Positions 7,139 through 16,154 of a stretch of 64,000 nt of DNA are shown here, in pieces (the first letter of the stretch is position 1; the number at the start of each line of letters is the position of its first letter). The translations under genes were made by a program, and so were the position numbers. The stretch lies in the NCBI RefSeq assembly GCF_022345965.1, contig NZ_JAKRMU010000005.1, forward strand, positions 1-64,000. Reading direction: 5' to 3'. This DNA comes from Corynebacterium sp. ACRQK. Lineage in GTDB: Bacteria; Actinomycetota; Actinomycetes; Mycobacteriales; Mycobacteriaceae. The notes under the pieces were generated by a model. That model searched no databases. It was not told where the DNA came from and was given only the letters and a program-made list of their open reading frames with translations.

Positions 7139-9094
7139 CTAACGGATCTCCACCTTGTCCTTACACGGGTAGTACACGGGCACCCCGTTGGGCAGGAAGC
7201 TGGGCCTGCCATGCGGTTTCCCGCACTGCGTCACGATCACCGCCACCTGTTGTGTTCCTCCTTTCTCCGCCACGGCTGCGTCGATCGCTTGTAGCTGCCG
7301 CATCGCCTGATCGTCGTCGCGAACTTGAAACACTGCCTTGCCGTCTAGGTCCACTGGCCCTGTCTTGATTGCTGCGGATACGTGTGGTTTTTCTAGTTTT
7401 ATGACGCCCCCTCGTCCCCACACCCCCAGCATCAGCATCCCGCACACAAGCGTGGCCCAGCCCCACCGGAGTGTGCGCCAGTAGCGGGCGTAGCGGACGC
7501 TCGCCAGCACTACAGCCAACAGGGCGCTGGCGATGCCCGCCCATGCCCATCCGCCTGGGGTGGCAAGCATGGGCGCGCCAGATCCCGTGCGGGCCACCTG
7601 CAGTACCCATGCCGCACACGGCACTGCTGGGGCGACGACGATCTTGGCCAGCAACATCGTCACCGGTGGGTAGATCGCCGCCAGCAATGCTGCCACGAGC
7701 CCAAGAACGGTGATCACTGGAACCACCGCAGTCACCGCCAGATTGCAGATCACCGCGACCAGGGAGACTTTCCCCGTCATGTGGACGATGATCGGGATGG
7801 TCACCAGATCCGCTGCGATCGCCACGAGGACCATGCGCACCACCATCGCCTGCAGCTGGGTGGGCCGCTCGTGCACGGGCAGCCAGGGAATCAGCGGCAT
7901 CCTAGCCAGCACGGCTTTTGACCACCAAGGCAGCACCACCACGATGCCCGCCGTTGCCGCCACAGAGAGCACGAAGGCGTAGCTTATGGCCATGCCTGGG
8001 GAAAGCACCATCAGGACAATGATGGCCGCACTCAGGGAGGCGATGATGTCCGTCCAGCGCGCCGAGGCCACCGCCACCAGCCCGACGCTGCCCATGATCG
8101 CCGCGCGCAGCACACTGGGTTCCGGGCCGACCAGCAGCACGAAGGCCACCAGAGCGCCGGCTGCCACCAGCAGCCTGGTGAGGCGCCCCGCCCGGCAGGC
8201 CGTGGCCAGCACCAACGCGGCTCCGGTGACTACCGCGACATTGGATCCAGAAACCGCGCTGAGGTGGCTTAGCCCAGTGACGGTGAACTGATTGCGCAGA
8301 GTGGAATCCTGCATGCTGACGTCCCCCAACACCATGCCGGGCAGGATCTTCCCGGCTTCCCACGGCAGGTCAGCGCACAGCGCGTGGAAGCCTTCACGCA
8401 GCCAGGCGGTGACGGCCCATATACCTTCCGGCTCGGTGATGTTCTCCGGCGCGCGGGTGGCGGACAGGGTGACCGGAACCATCTCCGCCCCGCGGGCGGG
8501 GCGCAAGGTGGCGGCAATGTCGAAGCTCATGCCGGGTTGTAGAGCCGTGAAGTCGCCGGCGCCCGCTGTGCCTCCGTCTGCAGCTCCGGCTCCAGCTTCT
8601 GCCCCGGCCAAATCGGGGCGTAGAAAAAGCGGCACTTCCCCCAGGCTGTCGACGTCCACGGGAACCAGCACCGTGCCCTCCGCGACTTGTTTCGGCAGGC
8701 CCGCCACCGTTACCCGCTGCTGCACACCGCCTGCTTGAGTGGAAAGGTCTTGCAGTAGCGGCTGGGCGTCAATAAGAAAGATCCGCCACCACGTGCCCAG
8801 ACCCACCGCGCTGGCAACGGCTCCAACAGTCGCAACGCTGCGCGCGAGAAGGCGGCGCCACGGGGCTCCGTAGCTGCGGCGGGCGTGCCACCACCAGGTG
8901 GCGCTGGCGAGCGTGACGAGCCCTCCGATGGCAAGCGGCCAGAAGCTGCGGGTCAGGATGATCGCGGCGGCCATGAGCCAACACCCGAGCGCGACGGGGA
9001 CAAGCCGCAGATCAACACCGCGGGCTTTGGTGACGGCTTCCGGACTGAACGGCTCCGGCGCGCCCAACGCCAGCGAGCTAGATTGTGACGGCAT
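7139..9094 (-). CDS. comEC: ComEC/Rec2-type DNA uptake channel, short form
   Basis: 651 residues from the ATG at 9094, which overlaps the comEA stop by 17 bp; the longer open frame to 9220 lies inside comEA. ComEC forms the inner-membrane channel for single-stranded DNA in transformation. An N-terminal membrane hairpin and a DUF4131-like region are followed by the competence domain, seen as S-G-L-S-H-L-S-A-V-S-G-S-N-V-A near residue 275, with about ten hydrophobic helices. The C-terminal metallo-beta-lactamase domain of full-length ComEC is absent; only about 90 residues with no H-x-H-x-D-H motif follow the last helix. The gene contains one copy of the dispersed GGCGTCA motif (7402). Whether the organism is transformable is unknown. 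Confidence 0.88.
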   Translation of the reverse strand: MPSQSSSLALGAPEPFSPEAVTKARGVDLRLVPVALGCWLMAAAIILTRSFWPLAIGGLVTLASATWWWHARRSYGAPWRRLLARSVATVGAVASAVGLGTWWRIFLIDAQPLLQDLSTQAGGVQQRVTVAGLPKQVAEGTVLVPVDVDSLGEVPLFLRPDLAGAEAGAGAADGGTAGAGDFTALQPGMSFDIAATLRPARGAEMVPVTLSATRAPENITEPEGIWAVTAWLREGFHALCADLPWEAGKILPGMVLGDVSMQDSTLRNQFTVTGLSHLSAVSGSNVAVVTGAALVLATACRAGRLTRLLVAAGALVAFVLLVGPEPSVLRAAIMGSVGLVAVASARWTDIIASLSAAIIVLMVLSPGMAISYAFVLSVAATAGIVVVLPWWSKAVLARMPLIPWLPVHERPTQLQAMVVRMVLVAIAADLVTIPIIVHMTGKVSLVAVICNLAVTAVVPVITVLGLVAALLAAIYPPVTMLLAKIVVAPAVPCAAWVLQVARTGSGAPMLATPGGWAWAGIASALLAVVLASVRYARYWRTLRWGWATLVCGMLMLGVWGRGGVIKLEKPHVSAAIKTGPVDLDGKAVFQVRDDDQAMRQLQAIDAAVAEKGGTQQVAVIVTQCGKPHGRPSFLPNGVPVYYPCKDKVEIR

Positions 9095-9971
9095 CGCGCA
9101 TCGCTTCGAACTTCGCCGGGCCGATGCCTCGGACGTCCAGGAGCTGCTCGATACTGGTGAAGGAGCCGTTGGATTCTCGCCAAGCGATGATGGCCTCGGC
9201 GGTGGCTGGGCCGATGCCACTGATAGTTTCCAGCTGCGCGGCGTCCGCGGTGTTGAGGTTCACCTTGCCCTCTGCGCCGTCTGCACCCTCGGGCTTACCT
9301 CCCTGCGCTGCAGGCCTACTTCCTGCCCCATCAGGCTTAGCCCCGTCCGCGCCTGTTCCTCCGGCACCACCCGGCGCGGCTTGCGCTCCCCCGGTGTACA
9401 CCACGCGCGAGCCACGATCATCCACCACGATCTGCATGCCATCGCTGACCGGTTCCGCCAGATTGATGCCCAGCACGACCGCCTTAGGCAAACCGCCACC
9501 TGCGGCTTCTATGGCCTCGCCCACCCGAGTGCTCACCTGCACCCGAAGCAGCCCGGGGTGATGCACCATACCCTGCACGCTCACCACGACTTCCTGGTGA
9601 TCGTCCTGCTCGTTAGCCTGGCCATCGTCCCCCGCTGTGGCTTCCCCCGAGCCAGTTGCCGCTGCGCCACCGCCACCTGCTTCTGCAGTTCTATCGGCTA
9701 CCCCGGGAGCGTTAGTGCTCGCCAGCATGTCGGCGCCGCCCGCTCCCGCCCCATCGTCCGGGTCTTGCCGTTGGCAGGCGAAGAACGTGACGCTGATGAG
9801 AACAGCCACGACCACCGTGACGATAAGCCCCCTGGATGCTGTGCTGCCAATGACCGTGTGCGTGTCTAGGTCAACGTTGGCGAGCTCATGCTCCGGCATG
9901 GGCTGGGCTAGAGCCTCGGCGCGGGCGCGAACCTTGTCAGCAGAACTCTGCCTGATGCGTCGTGTGGACAT
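9078..9971 (-). CDS. comEA: ComEA-type DNA-binding protein (SLBB plus helix-hairpin-helix)
   Basis: 297 residues. A cytoplasmic tail of about 45 residues precedes one membrane helix (G-L-I-V-T-V-V-V-A-V-L-I-S-V-T). Next come a Gly/Ala-rich spacer, an SLBB-like domain (V-V-V-S-V-Q-G-M-V-H-H-P-G-L), a second Gly/Pro/Ala-rich linker, and a C-terminal pair of helix-hairpin-helix motifs beginning V-N-L-N-T-A-D-A-A-Q-L with I-S-G-I-G-P-A and V-R-G-I-G-P-A. ComEA receives double-stranded DNA outside the membrane and passes it to ComEC. It overlaps comEC, so the two are translationally coupled. Two DnaA-box-like sites lie in its upstream intergenic region. Confidence 0.9.
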   Translation of the reverse strand: MSTRRIRQSSADKVRARAEALAQPMPEHELANVDLDTHTVIGSTASRGLIVTVVVAVLISVTFFACQRQDPDDGAGAGGADMLASTNAPGVADRTAEAGGGGAAATGSGEATAGDDGQANEQDDHQEVVVSVQGMVHHPGLLRVQVSTRVGEAIEAAGGGLPKAVVLGINLAEPVSDGMQIVVDDRGSRVVYTGGAQAAPGGAGGTGADGAKPDGAGSRPAAQGGKPEGADGAEGKVNLNTADAAQLETISGIGPATAEAIIAWRESNGSFTSIEQLLDVRGIGPAKFEAMRDAVTI

Positions 9972-10045
9972 GCGCCGATCAGAACATGCCCTATAGACCG
10001 CCAGTCGTCAGATACCGCAACCGGCACACCAAAACCCCAGGAAGC

Positions 10046-10072
10046 TGTGGAAAACCCCTCCCCTGTGGATAA
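10046..10072. promoter_or_regulatory. Pair of DnaA-box-like 9-mers upstream of comEA
   Basis: TGTGGATAA at 10064-10072 is the exact complement of the consensus DnaA box TTATCCACA. TGTGGAAAA at 10046-10054 differs at one position. Both lie in the same orientation, 18 bp apart, between degV and comEA. Confidence 0.5.
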
Positions 10073-10107
10073 CCGGCGAGTAGAAGCTCCTTGTAGCCCC
10101 TCCTGAG

Positions 10108-11193
10108 TTACTCGGTGTCGCTGCTCTCTGCACCGTTATCCTCGGCCTTCTCGCCGTTCGCCCCGGATGTTTCGGGTGCATCCGGCACCTCTTCAGTCTC
10201 GGCGGACTTATCTGCCGCTGCCTCGGCAGAATCGTCTGCTTCTGTGCCGGCAGCTTCTGCCGCTGCTTCAGTCGGCGTGGCGCTCTCCGCCGCACCTCGC
10301 AGCGTCGCCGCCACGCCCAGTGCCCCTTGCCCCACGTGCAGCTGCAAAACCTCCGGAATGCTCACGATACTGACCTCTACCTGTGGCAAGGACTTCCAGG
10401 TCTCTATCCGAACCTGCCTGCGCAGCGAGTGCGGGCGCGGCTCCGGCGGCTCGGTTGGGACTTCCAGCTGGTTCAGCTGCTCAATCATCTCCCCCAGCCG
10501 CGCAGATAGATCCACTGCCTGGTCCTCGGCATCACTGTGGTGCACGGCAATCTGCACGTCACGCGGGTTGCCTTTGCCCGCCACGGCCTCGTCGATCACC
10601 AGTCGGCGCACCAGATCCACCACGCGATCCATCGCCTTGACCTGGGTACGGGTCTTCGCCGCCAATGTCAGCTTGCCCTCGGTCACCTGCAGAATTGGCT
10701 TAATCGCCAGCGTAGAGGTCAGCAACGCCTGCCCCACCGACAGGCGCCCGCCCTTGCGCAGTACGTCGAGCTGGTGAACGTACAGCCACAGGGAGGAGTT
10801 CTTCAATGTCTCCTCGGCCACCGCCACCACGGTGTCCAGGTCCGCTCCGTCGCGCGCGGCCTCGGCGGCGCTCAGCGCTGCAAAGCCCAGCACCATGCCG
10901 ATGCTCTTGGTATCCAGAACCTTCACCTGGCCGTCGAACACTCCCGCCGCCACGCACGCATTCGCATACGTTGCGGACAGCTGCTTGGAAAGGTGCAGCG
11001 CCAGCACGCCAGCATCCCCGCCGCGCTCCATCAGGCGGGCGTAGCTCGCGGTCAGCTCCAGGCTGCTCAGGCTCGAGGTCGTCTGTTCTTCCCCTTCACC
11101 CTCCACGTGCAAGTCCAGCACAGTGATGCCGGCCTTCTCCGCAACCTCCTTCGTTAGGCAGCAGGAGGAATCGGTGACGATCTGGACAGTCAC
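10108..11193 (-). CDS. DegV-family fatty-acid-binding protein with acidic tail
   Basis: 361 residues. DegV proteins bind a fatty acid and, in Gram-positive bacteria, can serve a fatty acid kinase (FakB role). The N-terminus V-Q-I-V-T-D-S-S-C-C-L-T carries the conserved T-D-S-S, and L-H-L-S-K-Q-L-S-A-T-Y and a mid-protein L-R-K-G-G-R-L-S motif are typical. After about residue 300 the protein runs into a 60-residue Ala/Glu/Asp-rich tail with no expected fold. The start is only 3 bp after the phosphatase stop at 11197, so the two genes are co-transcribed. Confidence 0.88.
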   Translation of the reverse strand: MTVQIVTDSSCCLTKEVAEKAGITVLDLHVEGEGEEQTTSSLSSLELTASYARLMERGGDAGVLALHLSKQLSATYANACVAAGVFDGQVKVLDTKSIGMVLGFAALSAAEAARDGADLDTVVAVAEETLKNSSLWLYVHQLDVLRKGGRLSVGQALLTSTLAIKPILQVTEGKLTLAAKTRTQVKAMDRVVDLVRRLVIDEAVAGKGNPRDVQIAVHHSDAEDQAVDLSARLGEMIEQLNQLEVPTEPPEPRPHSLRRQVRIETWKSLPQVEVSIVSIPEVLQLHVGQGALGVAATLRGAAESATPTEAAAEAAGTEADDSAEAAADKSAETEEVPDAPETSGANGEKAEDNGAESSDTE

Positions 11194-11196
11194 TAC

Positions 11197-12006
11197 CTAC
11201 CTACCTTCGCCGGGGTTGTGCGGGTTGGAGCGGGTGGCGTCATTACCAAAAGAACTAGGGGCAGCACCTGGAAGGGCACCCTCGTCCGGGCTTGCGTCGG
11301 TGGCCACGCCCAAGTTCCAGCCCTCCAGGTGCCACTGCGGCAACTTCCACCAGTCAGCGCGGCTGGAAGGTACCAGCGGGACCGTGCTTCCGTCGACTGC
11401 CACCGGAGTGGTGCCCGCCGCCTCGCCAGTAAAACGCGGGCGGGCCAAAAGCTGCGACCAGCAGGCATTACCCAGGCCGGTGAACACCGGGTAGTAGCGC
11501 ACCGGAAGGTCCAGCAGGCGGGCGGTAAGCGCACCGATCGTGCCACCGTGGGCGACGATCATCACGTCGCCGTAGTCGAAGACATCGGTAGCCATGATCT
11601 CCTCTATCACGGCGTAGGCGCGCTCGGCGACCTCCAGGCGCGTCTCGCCACCCGGAGGAGCCCACTGGGGATCGTGGCGCCAATACGCTCGCTGGCCTGG
11701 GAAATCGCGGTCTACCTCTTCGCGCGAGGCCCCCTGCCACTGCCCCAGGTCCGTCTCCTGCAGGCGGGTATCGGTGGTCACCTCACAGCCGAAAGGCTCG
11801 GCCAGGATCAGCGCCGTATCGTATGCACGCTTAAGGTCGCTGGCGATCACCCGCGCGATGCGCTTATCCTCCAGCATCTGCGCGGTAACCTTGGCCTGCT
11901 GCACACCCACCGGGGACAGATCAGTATCCAGCTGTCCCTGCATACGCCCCGTGGCGTTGTACTCCGTCTGTCCGTGACGGACCAAAAAGACCCTGCGCTC
12001 GCCCAT
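11197..12006 (-). CDS. Histidine phosphatase (phosphoglycerate mutase-like)
   Basis: 269 residues. The catalytic L-V-R-H-G-Q-T-E-Y-N lies at residues 8-17, the second catalytic region shows E-T-D-L-G-Q-W-Q-G, and the late catalytic His is in I-V-A-H-G-G-T-I-G. This is the histidine phosphatase fold, which acts through a phospho-His intermediate. The neighbours (rsfS, nadD) match the actinobacterial gene often annotated as a glucosyl-3-phosphoglycerate phosphatase-like enzyme, but the substrate cannot be read from sequence. A C-terminal extension of roughly 60 residues is Pro/Gly/Ser-rich. A copy of the dispersed motif lies within that extension (11236). Confidence 0.88.
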   Translation of the reverse strand: MGERRVFLVRHGQTEYNATGRMQGQLDTDLSPVGVQQAKVTAQMLEDKRIARVIASDLKRAYDTALILAEPFGCEVTTDTRLQETDLGQWQGASREEVDRDFPGQRAYWRHDPQWAPPGGETRLEVAERAYAVIEEIMATDVFDYGDVMIVAHGGTIGALTARLLDLPVRYYPVFTGLGNACWSQLLARPRFTGEAAGTTPVAVDGSTVPLVPSSRADWWKLPQWHLEGWNLGVATDASPDEGALPGAAPSSFGNDATRSNPHNPGEGR

Positions 12007-12025
12007 GGTGAAGACTTATCAGCTT

Positions 12026-12499
12026 CTACAGCTCGTCCGCGTCCGGGGCGGGGCCGGCCAGCGGCAGGTCGTCGATGCTGGTGGCTTCCAGAACATCTAC
12101 CTCTGCATCGGCATCCCAATTGCTTCCGCGGTCTACCTGCTCCACGCCCTCGACCTCGATCTGCGGGGCATCGCGCCACAGGCGGTCTAGCGCGTAGAAC
12201 TCGCGCTCTTCCTTACGCTGCACGTGCACCACAACATTGCCGTAGTCCAACAGCACCCAGTGGCCCTCACCGCGGCCTTCGCGGCGGGTTGGCTTGGGCC
12301 CGTCCTGGCCCACCTCGTACTCCACCTCGTCGACGATGGAGTTCACCATGCGCTCGTTATCGCCGCTGACGATGACGAACACATCCGTAATGGCCAAACG
12401 ATCCGAGACATCGAGGACCAGAATGTCCTCCCCCAACTTCTCGGCCGCTGCGCGTGCCGCCACTCCGGCGAGCGCGATCGAATCTGCAGTAGCAGTCAA
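12026..12499 (-). CDS. rsfS: Ribosomal silencing factor RsfS (Iojap family)
   Basis: 157 residues. RsfS binds protein L14 and prevents subunit joining in slow growth. The core runs from about residue 20 with L-V-L-D-V-S-D-R-L-A-I-T-D-V-F-V-I-V-S-G, and then W-V-L-L-D-Y-G-N-V-V-V-H-V. An acidic C-terminal extension of about 40 residues follows the core. It lies between nadD and the histidine phosphatase, the usual order in Actinobacteria. Confidence 0.95.
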   Translation of the reverse strand: MTATADSIALAGVAARAAAEKLGEDILVLDVSDRLAITDVFVIVSGDNERMVNSIVDEVEYEVGQDGPKPTRREGRGEGHWVLLDYGNVVVHVQRKEEREFYALDRLWRDAPQIEVEGVEQVDRGSNWDADAEVDVLEATSIDDLPLAGPAPDADEL

Positions 12500-12555
12500 A
12501 AAATTTCAGCCCTTCATGATTGGTTTAAAACACAACCAGTTTAGCAACCCACCAG

Positions 12556-13194
12556 CTATTCGCTGGAAACGTACATGCCGTGCTTGGCGATGTACTGCAC
12601 CACGCCGTCGGGCACCAGGTACCACACGGGCCGGCCATTGGTCGCCCGCTCGCGCACGTCGGTGGAACTGATGGCCATAGCGGGAATCTCCACCAAAGAC
12701 AGGCGCCCGGCTGCGACTTCCTTCGATAGCGGATCGTCGCTGCCCTCGTCGTCCTTCGGCAACTCGTAGCCAGGACGGGTGACACCCACGAAGTGCGCCA
12801 GGTCGAAGATTTTCTCCCAGTCCCGCCACGTGACAATCTTCTGCAGCGCATCGGCGCCGGTGATAAAGAACAGCTCGGCCTCGGGGTATTCGGCGCGGAT
12901 GTCCGCCAGGGTGTCCACGGTGTACGTATCCCCGCCACGGTCAATATCCACCCGAGAGACCAGGAAGCGGGGGTTGGAGGCCGTGGCGACGACCGTCATC
13001 AGGTAGCGATCCTCCGCCGCGGAAACCTTCTTGTGCTTCTTCTGCCACGGCTGGCCTGTGGGCACGTAGATCACCACATCCAGGTCAAACAGGTCCGCGA
13101 CCTCACTGCCGGCCACCAGGTGCCCGTTGTGGATGGGGTCGAAGGTTCCGCCCATGATGCCGACCCGGGTGGGCTGTGTGGTGGTCTTCTGCAC
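12556..13194 (-). CDS. nadD: Nicotinate-nucleotide adenylyltransferase
   Basis: 212 residues from a GTG at 13194, chosen because the catalytic motif [14 protein letters not shown] begins 11 residues later and a GAGAAGG-like ribosome-binding site lies upstream. The frame is open to 13380, but that part overlaps the divergent promoter region. The enzyme makes deamido-NAD from nicotinate mononucleotide and ATP. G-G-T-F-D-P-x-H-x-G-H and the late I-S-S-T-D-V-R-E motif are both present. It heads the minus-strand cluster through rsfS to holA. Confidence 0.95.
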   Translation of the reverse strand: MQKTTTQPTRVGIMGGTFDPIHNGHLVAGSEVADLFDLDVVIYVPTGQPWQKKHKKVSAAEDRYLMTVVATASNPRFLVSRVDIDRGGDTYTVDTLADIRAEYPEAELFFITGADALQKIVTWRDWEKIFDLAHFVGVTRPGYELPKDDEGSDDPLSKEVAAGRLSLVEIPAMAISSTDVRERATNGRPVWYLVPDGVVQYIAKHGMYVSSE

Positions 13195-13340
13195 TGTTGT
13201 TTCTGCCTTCTCTTCTTCCGGGCCGCGCTTCCGCCCGCCTGGGGCTTTATGTTTCCTGCCGGAAGATTCTAGTCTGGGGAGGTGCGGGCGTAGGATCGCC
13301 CAAATTATAGGTGAAACAATAGGGAGTGTCCGATCTAGCG

Positions 13341-14183
13341 ATGAGTACGAACGCTTGGGTTCCAAACCAGCACGGCGCATGGGCGATGCTCTTCCTGCCG
13401 ATCGCCACGGGGCTGATCACCGCCGCTGTTATCGCTCCGTCCTACGGCAATCCGGTGCAGTGGTTGGCGCTGACTTTCATGCCGCTGGCCTGGATTTTCG
13501 GTTACTTCACGTTCTTCGCCTTCGGCCTGTGGTTCAAGACCCGTGCCCCTGCCCGCCGCCGTGCGTATCTCTGGCCTACTTTGACGTACGGTGCTCTCAC
13601 CGTCATTTTCTCCGCGATTGTGTTGTATCTGCAGCCGCGATTGCTGTGGTGGTGCGTGCCGTTTGTGCCGCTGATCGCGGTGGCTCTGATGGAGGTCTTC
13701 AGGAGGCGCCCCCGTAGCCTCATCTCGGGTATCTCCACCACAGTGGCAAGCGCCCTAATGTACATCGTTGCGGTTTCGGCCAGTGGTTTTTCCATCCTGC
13801 CGTGGTTCTTCAGCGAGGCCCCCGTCGCCATTTGGGTAACTACCCTGGTCATCGGCTTATATTTCACGGGCACGATTTTCTATGTGAAGACCATCATCCG
13901 CGAGCGGGATAACGCGCCCTTCGAGCGGGTTTCGCTGCGCTACCACCGCATCGCTTTGTTGATCACGCTCATCACCTCCATCGCGGCCGTGTTCGACGGT
14001 GGTTACACCGCCAGCGGTCCACTGATGATTCTGGTGATGGCCACCGCTGCCCTGCGAGCCAAGCTGATCCCACCGATCGCCAAGGCAAACCCACGCGAGT
14101 GGACGCCTAAGAAGGTCGGCATGTGGGAAATACCGATGTGTCTGGTCCTGGCGCTCGGCGCGAGCCTTACGCTCGTGGTGTAG
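13341..14183 (+). CDS. YwiC-like integral membrane protein
   Basis: 280 residues from the ATG at 13341. The start gives the conserved N-terminus [12 protein letters not shown]; a GTG 15 bp earlier is possible. About eight hydrophobic helices fill the protein, with short basic loops. YwiC-like proteins are widespread in Actinobacteria and have no settled function. It is transcribed alone, divergent from nadD and convergent with proA. A copy of the dispersed motif (14198) lies 15 bp after its stop. Confidence 0.85.
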   Translation: MSTNAWVPNQHGAWAMLFLPIATGLITAAVIAPSYGNPVQWLALTFMPLAWIFGYFTFFAFGLWFKTRAPARRRAYLWPTLTYGALTVIFSAIVLYLQPRLLWWCVPFVPLIAVALMEVFRRRPRSLISGISTTVASALMYIVAVSASGFSILPWFFSEAPVAIWVTTLVIGLYFTGTIFYVKTIIRERDNAPFERVSLRYHRIALLITLITSIAAVFDGGYTASGPLMILVMATAALRAKLIPPIAKANPREWTPKKVGMWEIPMCLVLALGASLTLVV

Positions 14184-14241
14184 CTGTTCTTTCTTTATGA
14201 CGCCCACTTCTCAACTGACAAAGTGAGCGCCACCGCCACAC

Positions 14242-15546
14242 TTAGGGGCGAACCTGGCCTTCGCCGTTGATAACCCACTTGGTGCTCGTCAGCTCCGGCA
14301 ACCCCATCGGGCCGCGGGCGTGCAGCTTCTGCGTGGAGATGCCGATCTCCGCGCCGAAGCCGAACATCTCTCCGTCCGTCCAGGCGGTGGAGGTGTTGAT
14401 GGAGACAGCAGCTGCGTCGACGTACTGCTCGAAGTAGCTGGTGGTCTTGTAGTCGCGGGCGGCGATGCCCTCAGTGTGGCTGGTGCCGTAACGGTTGATG
14501 TGGGTCACGGCCTCCTCCACGCCGTCGACAATGGCCACTGCAATGTCAAAGCTCAGGTATTCGTCGGTCCAGTCGGTTTCCTCCGCCTGAACACAATCGT
14601 TAATCAGTGGATCCAGCTGCTTCTTCTCACCGTGCAGGGTCACACCGGCCTTCTGCAGTTCCTCCAGGACGTAGATCTTGTCCGGGTCCGGCAGGGCGGA
14701 ATCCAGCAGTACAACCTCGGTGGCGTTGCAGACGGAGCAGCGGCGGGTCTTGCCGTTGATAACCAGCTTGGTGGCTTCCTCGATGTCCGCAGAGGAGTCG
14801 ACGTAGAAGTGGCAGTTACCCGTACCGGTCTCGATGGTGGGTACGGTGGCTCCCAGCACCACGGCGTTGATCAGTCCCGCGCCACCGCGCGGGATAACCA
14901 GATCCACCAGGCCACGGGCGGTAATCAGGTCCTGCACAGAGTCGTGGGTATCGCACGGCAGCAGCTGGACCAGCTCACGCGGCAGGTTGTGGTTTTCGGC
15001 AACATCCTGCAGGATCTGCACCAACTTCTCGTTGGTGTGACGGGCGGACTTGGAGCCGCGCAGCAGGGGCACGTTGCCGGACTTAATGGCCAGTCCGAAA
15101 GCGTCGACGGTGACGTTGGGGCGGGCCTCATAGACCATGCCCATCACACCCAGCGGCACGCGCACCTGCTTCATACGCAGGCCGTTGGGGCGGGTGTGTC
15201 CGCGGACGATCTCGCCTACCGGGTCGGAAAGGCCGATAACCTGGCGCAGACCGCCGGCAATACCGGAAATTCGCTCGGTGTCCAGGGCAAGGCGGTCCAG
15301 CAGGGAGTCGGCGAAGCCGCGCTCCTTGCCTGCTGCAATGTCCTTCTCGTTGGCGGCGATGATCTCCGCCGCATTTGCCTCCAGCGCATCTGCTGCGTCA
15401 GCCAGCAGATCGTTCTTCTGCTGGGTGTTCAGCAGCAGCTGGGAACTGACCTCCTTGGCCTTTTTCGCCTTGGCTAGAACCTCGTCGCGTTCTGCCTGGC
15501 GTTCCGGGGAAAGTTTGTTCTCTGTAGCGTCGTTGGAGTTCGTCAT
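14242..15546 (-). CDS. proA: Gamma-glutamyl phosphate reductase
   Basis: 434 residues from the ATG at 15546; the open frame continues to 15606 but that part covers a repeat and is not ProA-like. ProA reduces gamma-glutamyl phosphate with NADPH, the second step of proline synthesis. It has the aldehyde dehydrogenase fold: the region P-L-G-V-M-G-M-V-Y-E-A-R-P-N-V is typical, and the catalytic Cys lies in T-R-R-C-S-V-C-N-A-T-E. The usual tight proB-proA arrangement is broken by a small inserted gene on the opposite strand. Confidence 0.96.
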   Translation of the reverse strand: MTNSNDATENKLSPERQAERDEVLAKAKKAKEVSSQLLLNTQQKNDLLADAADALEANAAEIIAANEKDIAAGKERGFADSLLDRLALDTERISGIAGGLRQVIGLSDPVGEIVRGHTRPNGLRMKQVRVPLGVMGMVYEARPNVTVDAFGLAIKSGNVPLLRGSKSARHTNEKLVQILQDVAENHNLPRELVQLLPCDTHDSVQDLITARGLVDLVIPRGGAGLINAVVLGATVPTIETGTGNCHFYVDSSADIEEATKLVINGKTRRCSVCNATEVVLLDSALPDPDKIYVLEELQKAGVTLHGEKKQLDPLINDCVQAEETDWTDEYLSFDIAVAIVDGVEEAVTHINRYGTSHTEGIAARDYKTTSYFEQYVDAAAVSINTSTAWTDGEMFGFGAEIGISTQKLHARGPMGLPELTSTKWVINGEGQVRP

Positions 15547-15566
15547 ACCACCCCATGCTAGCGAAT

Positions 15567-15597
15567 TAGCCCCTAAGCTGCGCTCGGTTGTAGGAAT
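15567..15597. repeat. Left direct repeat: duplicated 3' end of proB
   Basis: This segment matches 16156-16186 at about 27 of 31 positions, with 22 of the first 23 bases identical (TAGCCCCTAAGCTGCGC then C/T then CGGTT). Read on the minus strand it encodes N-R-A-Q-L-R-G and a stop (TAA), the same C-terminus as proB. It lies 21 bp upstream of proA, where the original proB end would be expected. Confidence 0.85.
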
Positions 15598-15713
15598 CCA
15601 GAACACAGCATTGGCTCTTTGAGAAGGTAGTATGGCCTAAGATTCGCTTCTTCGAACTCAAGGCGAACTTTCATGTATCGCTCTGTCCTCGATTCTCACA
15701 GTAAGGAATCCAA

Positions 15714-16076
15714 TTGAACTCTCTAGCAACAGGTGGTAGCTACCTTTTGGCCGCCGTTCTCGCCGGTGACGCGTTGATTTCCATCAAGCCGCCTAGGTTC
15801 ATACGCCGTTGTCTTGAGGGGGTTAAGTTTCCCGAAGATTGGTGGTGGACGCTGATCGCGATCAAGTCTCTCGCAGCCGCAGGACTGGTTTACGGTACGG
15901 CTACTGGCAACGCTTCAGTCGCGACAACCGTCTCAGTAGGTGTACTGGGCTATTTCCTTTCAGCGATCACTGCACACATTAAGGCGAACTTCCTCGGATC
16001 GGAATTCTGGATTAACTGCCTGGGAATGACGGCTCTTAGCGCAGCCGTTCTCTCCCTCAATGCGTCATCCATGTAG
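15714..16076 (+). CDS. DoxX-like small membrane protein inserted between proB and proA
   Basis: 120 residues, starting with TTG at 15714 behind the ribosome-binding site TAAGGA (about 8 nt upstream). Four hydrophobic helices with short loops, and the pattern L-G-Y-F-L-S-A-I-T-A-H, suggest the DoxX-like group; function is unknown. Base composition is visibly less GC-rich than the flanking pro genes. The gene is on the opposite strand to proB and proA and lies inside a ~560-bp segment bounded by direct repeats of the proB 3' end, so it probably arrived as a unit. Confidence 0.7.
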   Translation: MNSLATGGSYLLAAVLAGDALISIKPPRFIRRCLEGVKFPEDWWWTLIAIKSLAAAGLVYGTATGNASVATTVSVGVLGYFLSAITAHIKANFLGSEFWINCLGMTALSAAVLSLNASSM

Positions 16077-16154
16077 GGGCACCGTCACACAACGGAACGT
16101 CGGCAGAATTAACGCAGCTTGAGCCCTACGGGAGCCCCGGGGCTCACTCCCCTA
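16077..16154. other. Short intergenic hairpin region beside the right repeat
   Basis: Contains the perfect 14-bp palindrome GAGCCCCGGGGCTC at 16132-16145. It also has the octamer CGCAGCTT at 16113-16120, which occurs in opposite orientation in the flanking repeats. It may serve as a weak bidirectional terminator or be an element end. Confidence 0.4.

Noticed and set aside
9085-9869. Plus-strand frames opposite comEA and comEC
   Set aside because: Antisense to a well-supported operon and low-complexity Pro/Ala/Ser; no start signals.
10046-10072. The DnaA-box pair as a replication origin
   Set aside because: Only two boxes, no A/T-rich unwinding region and no dnaA-dnaN nearby.
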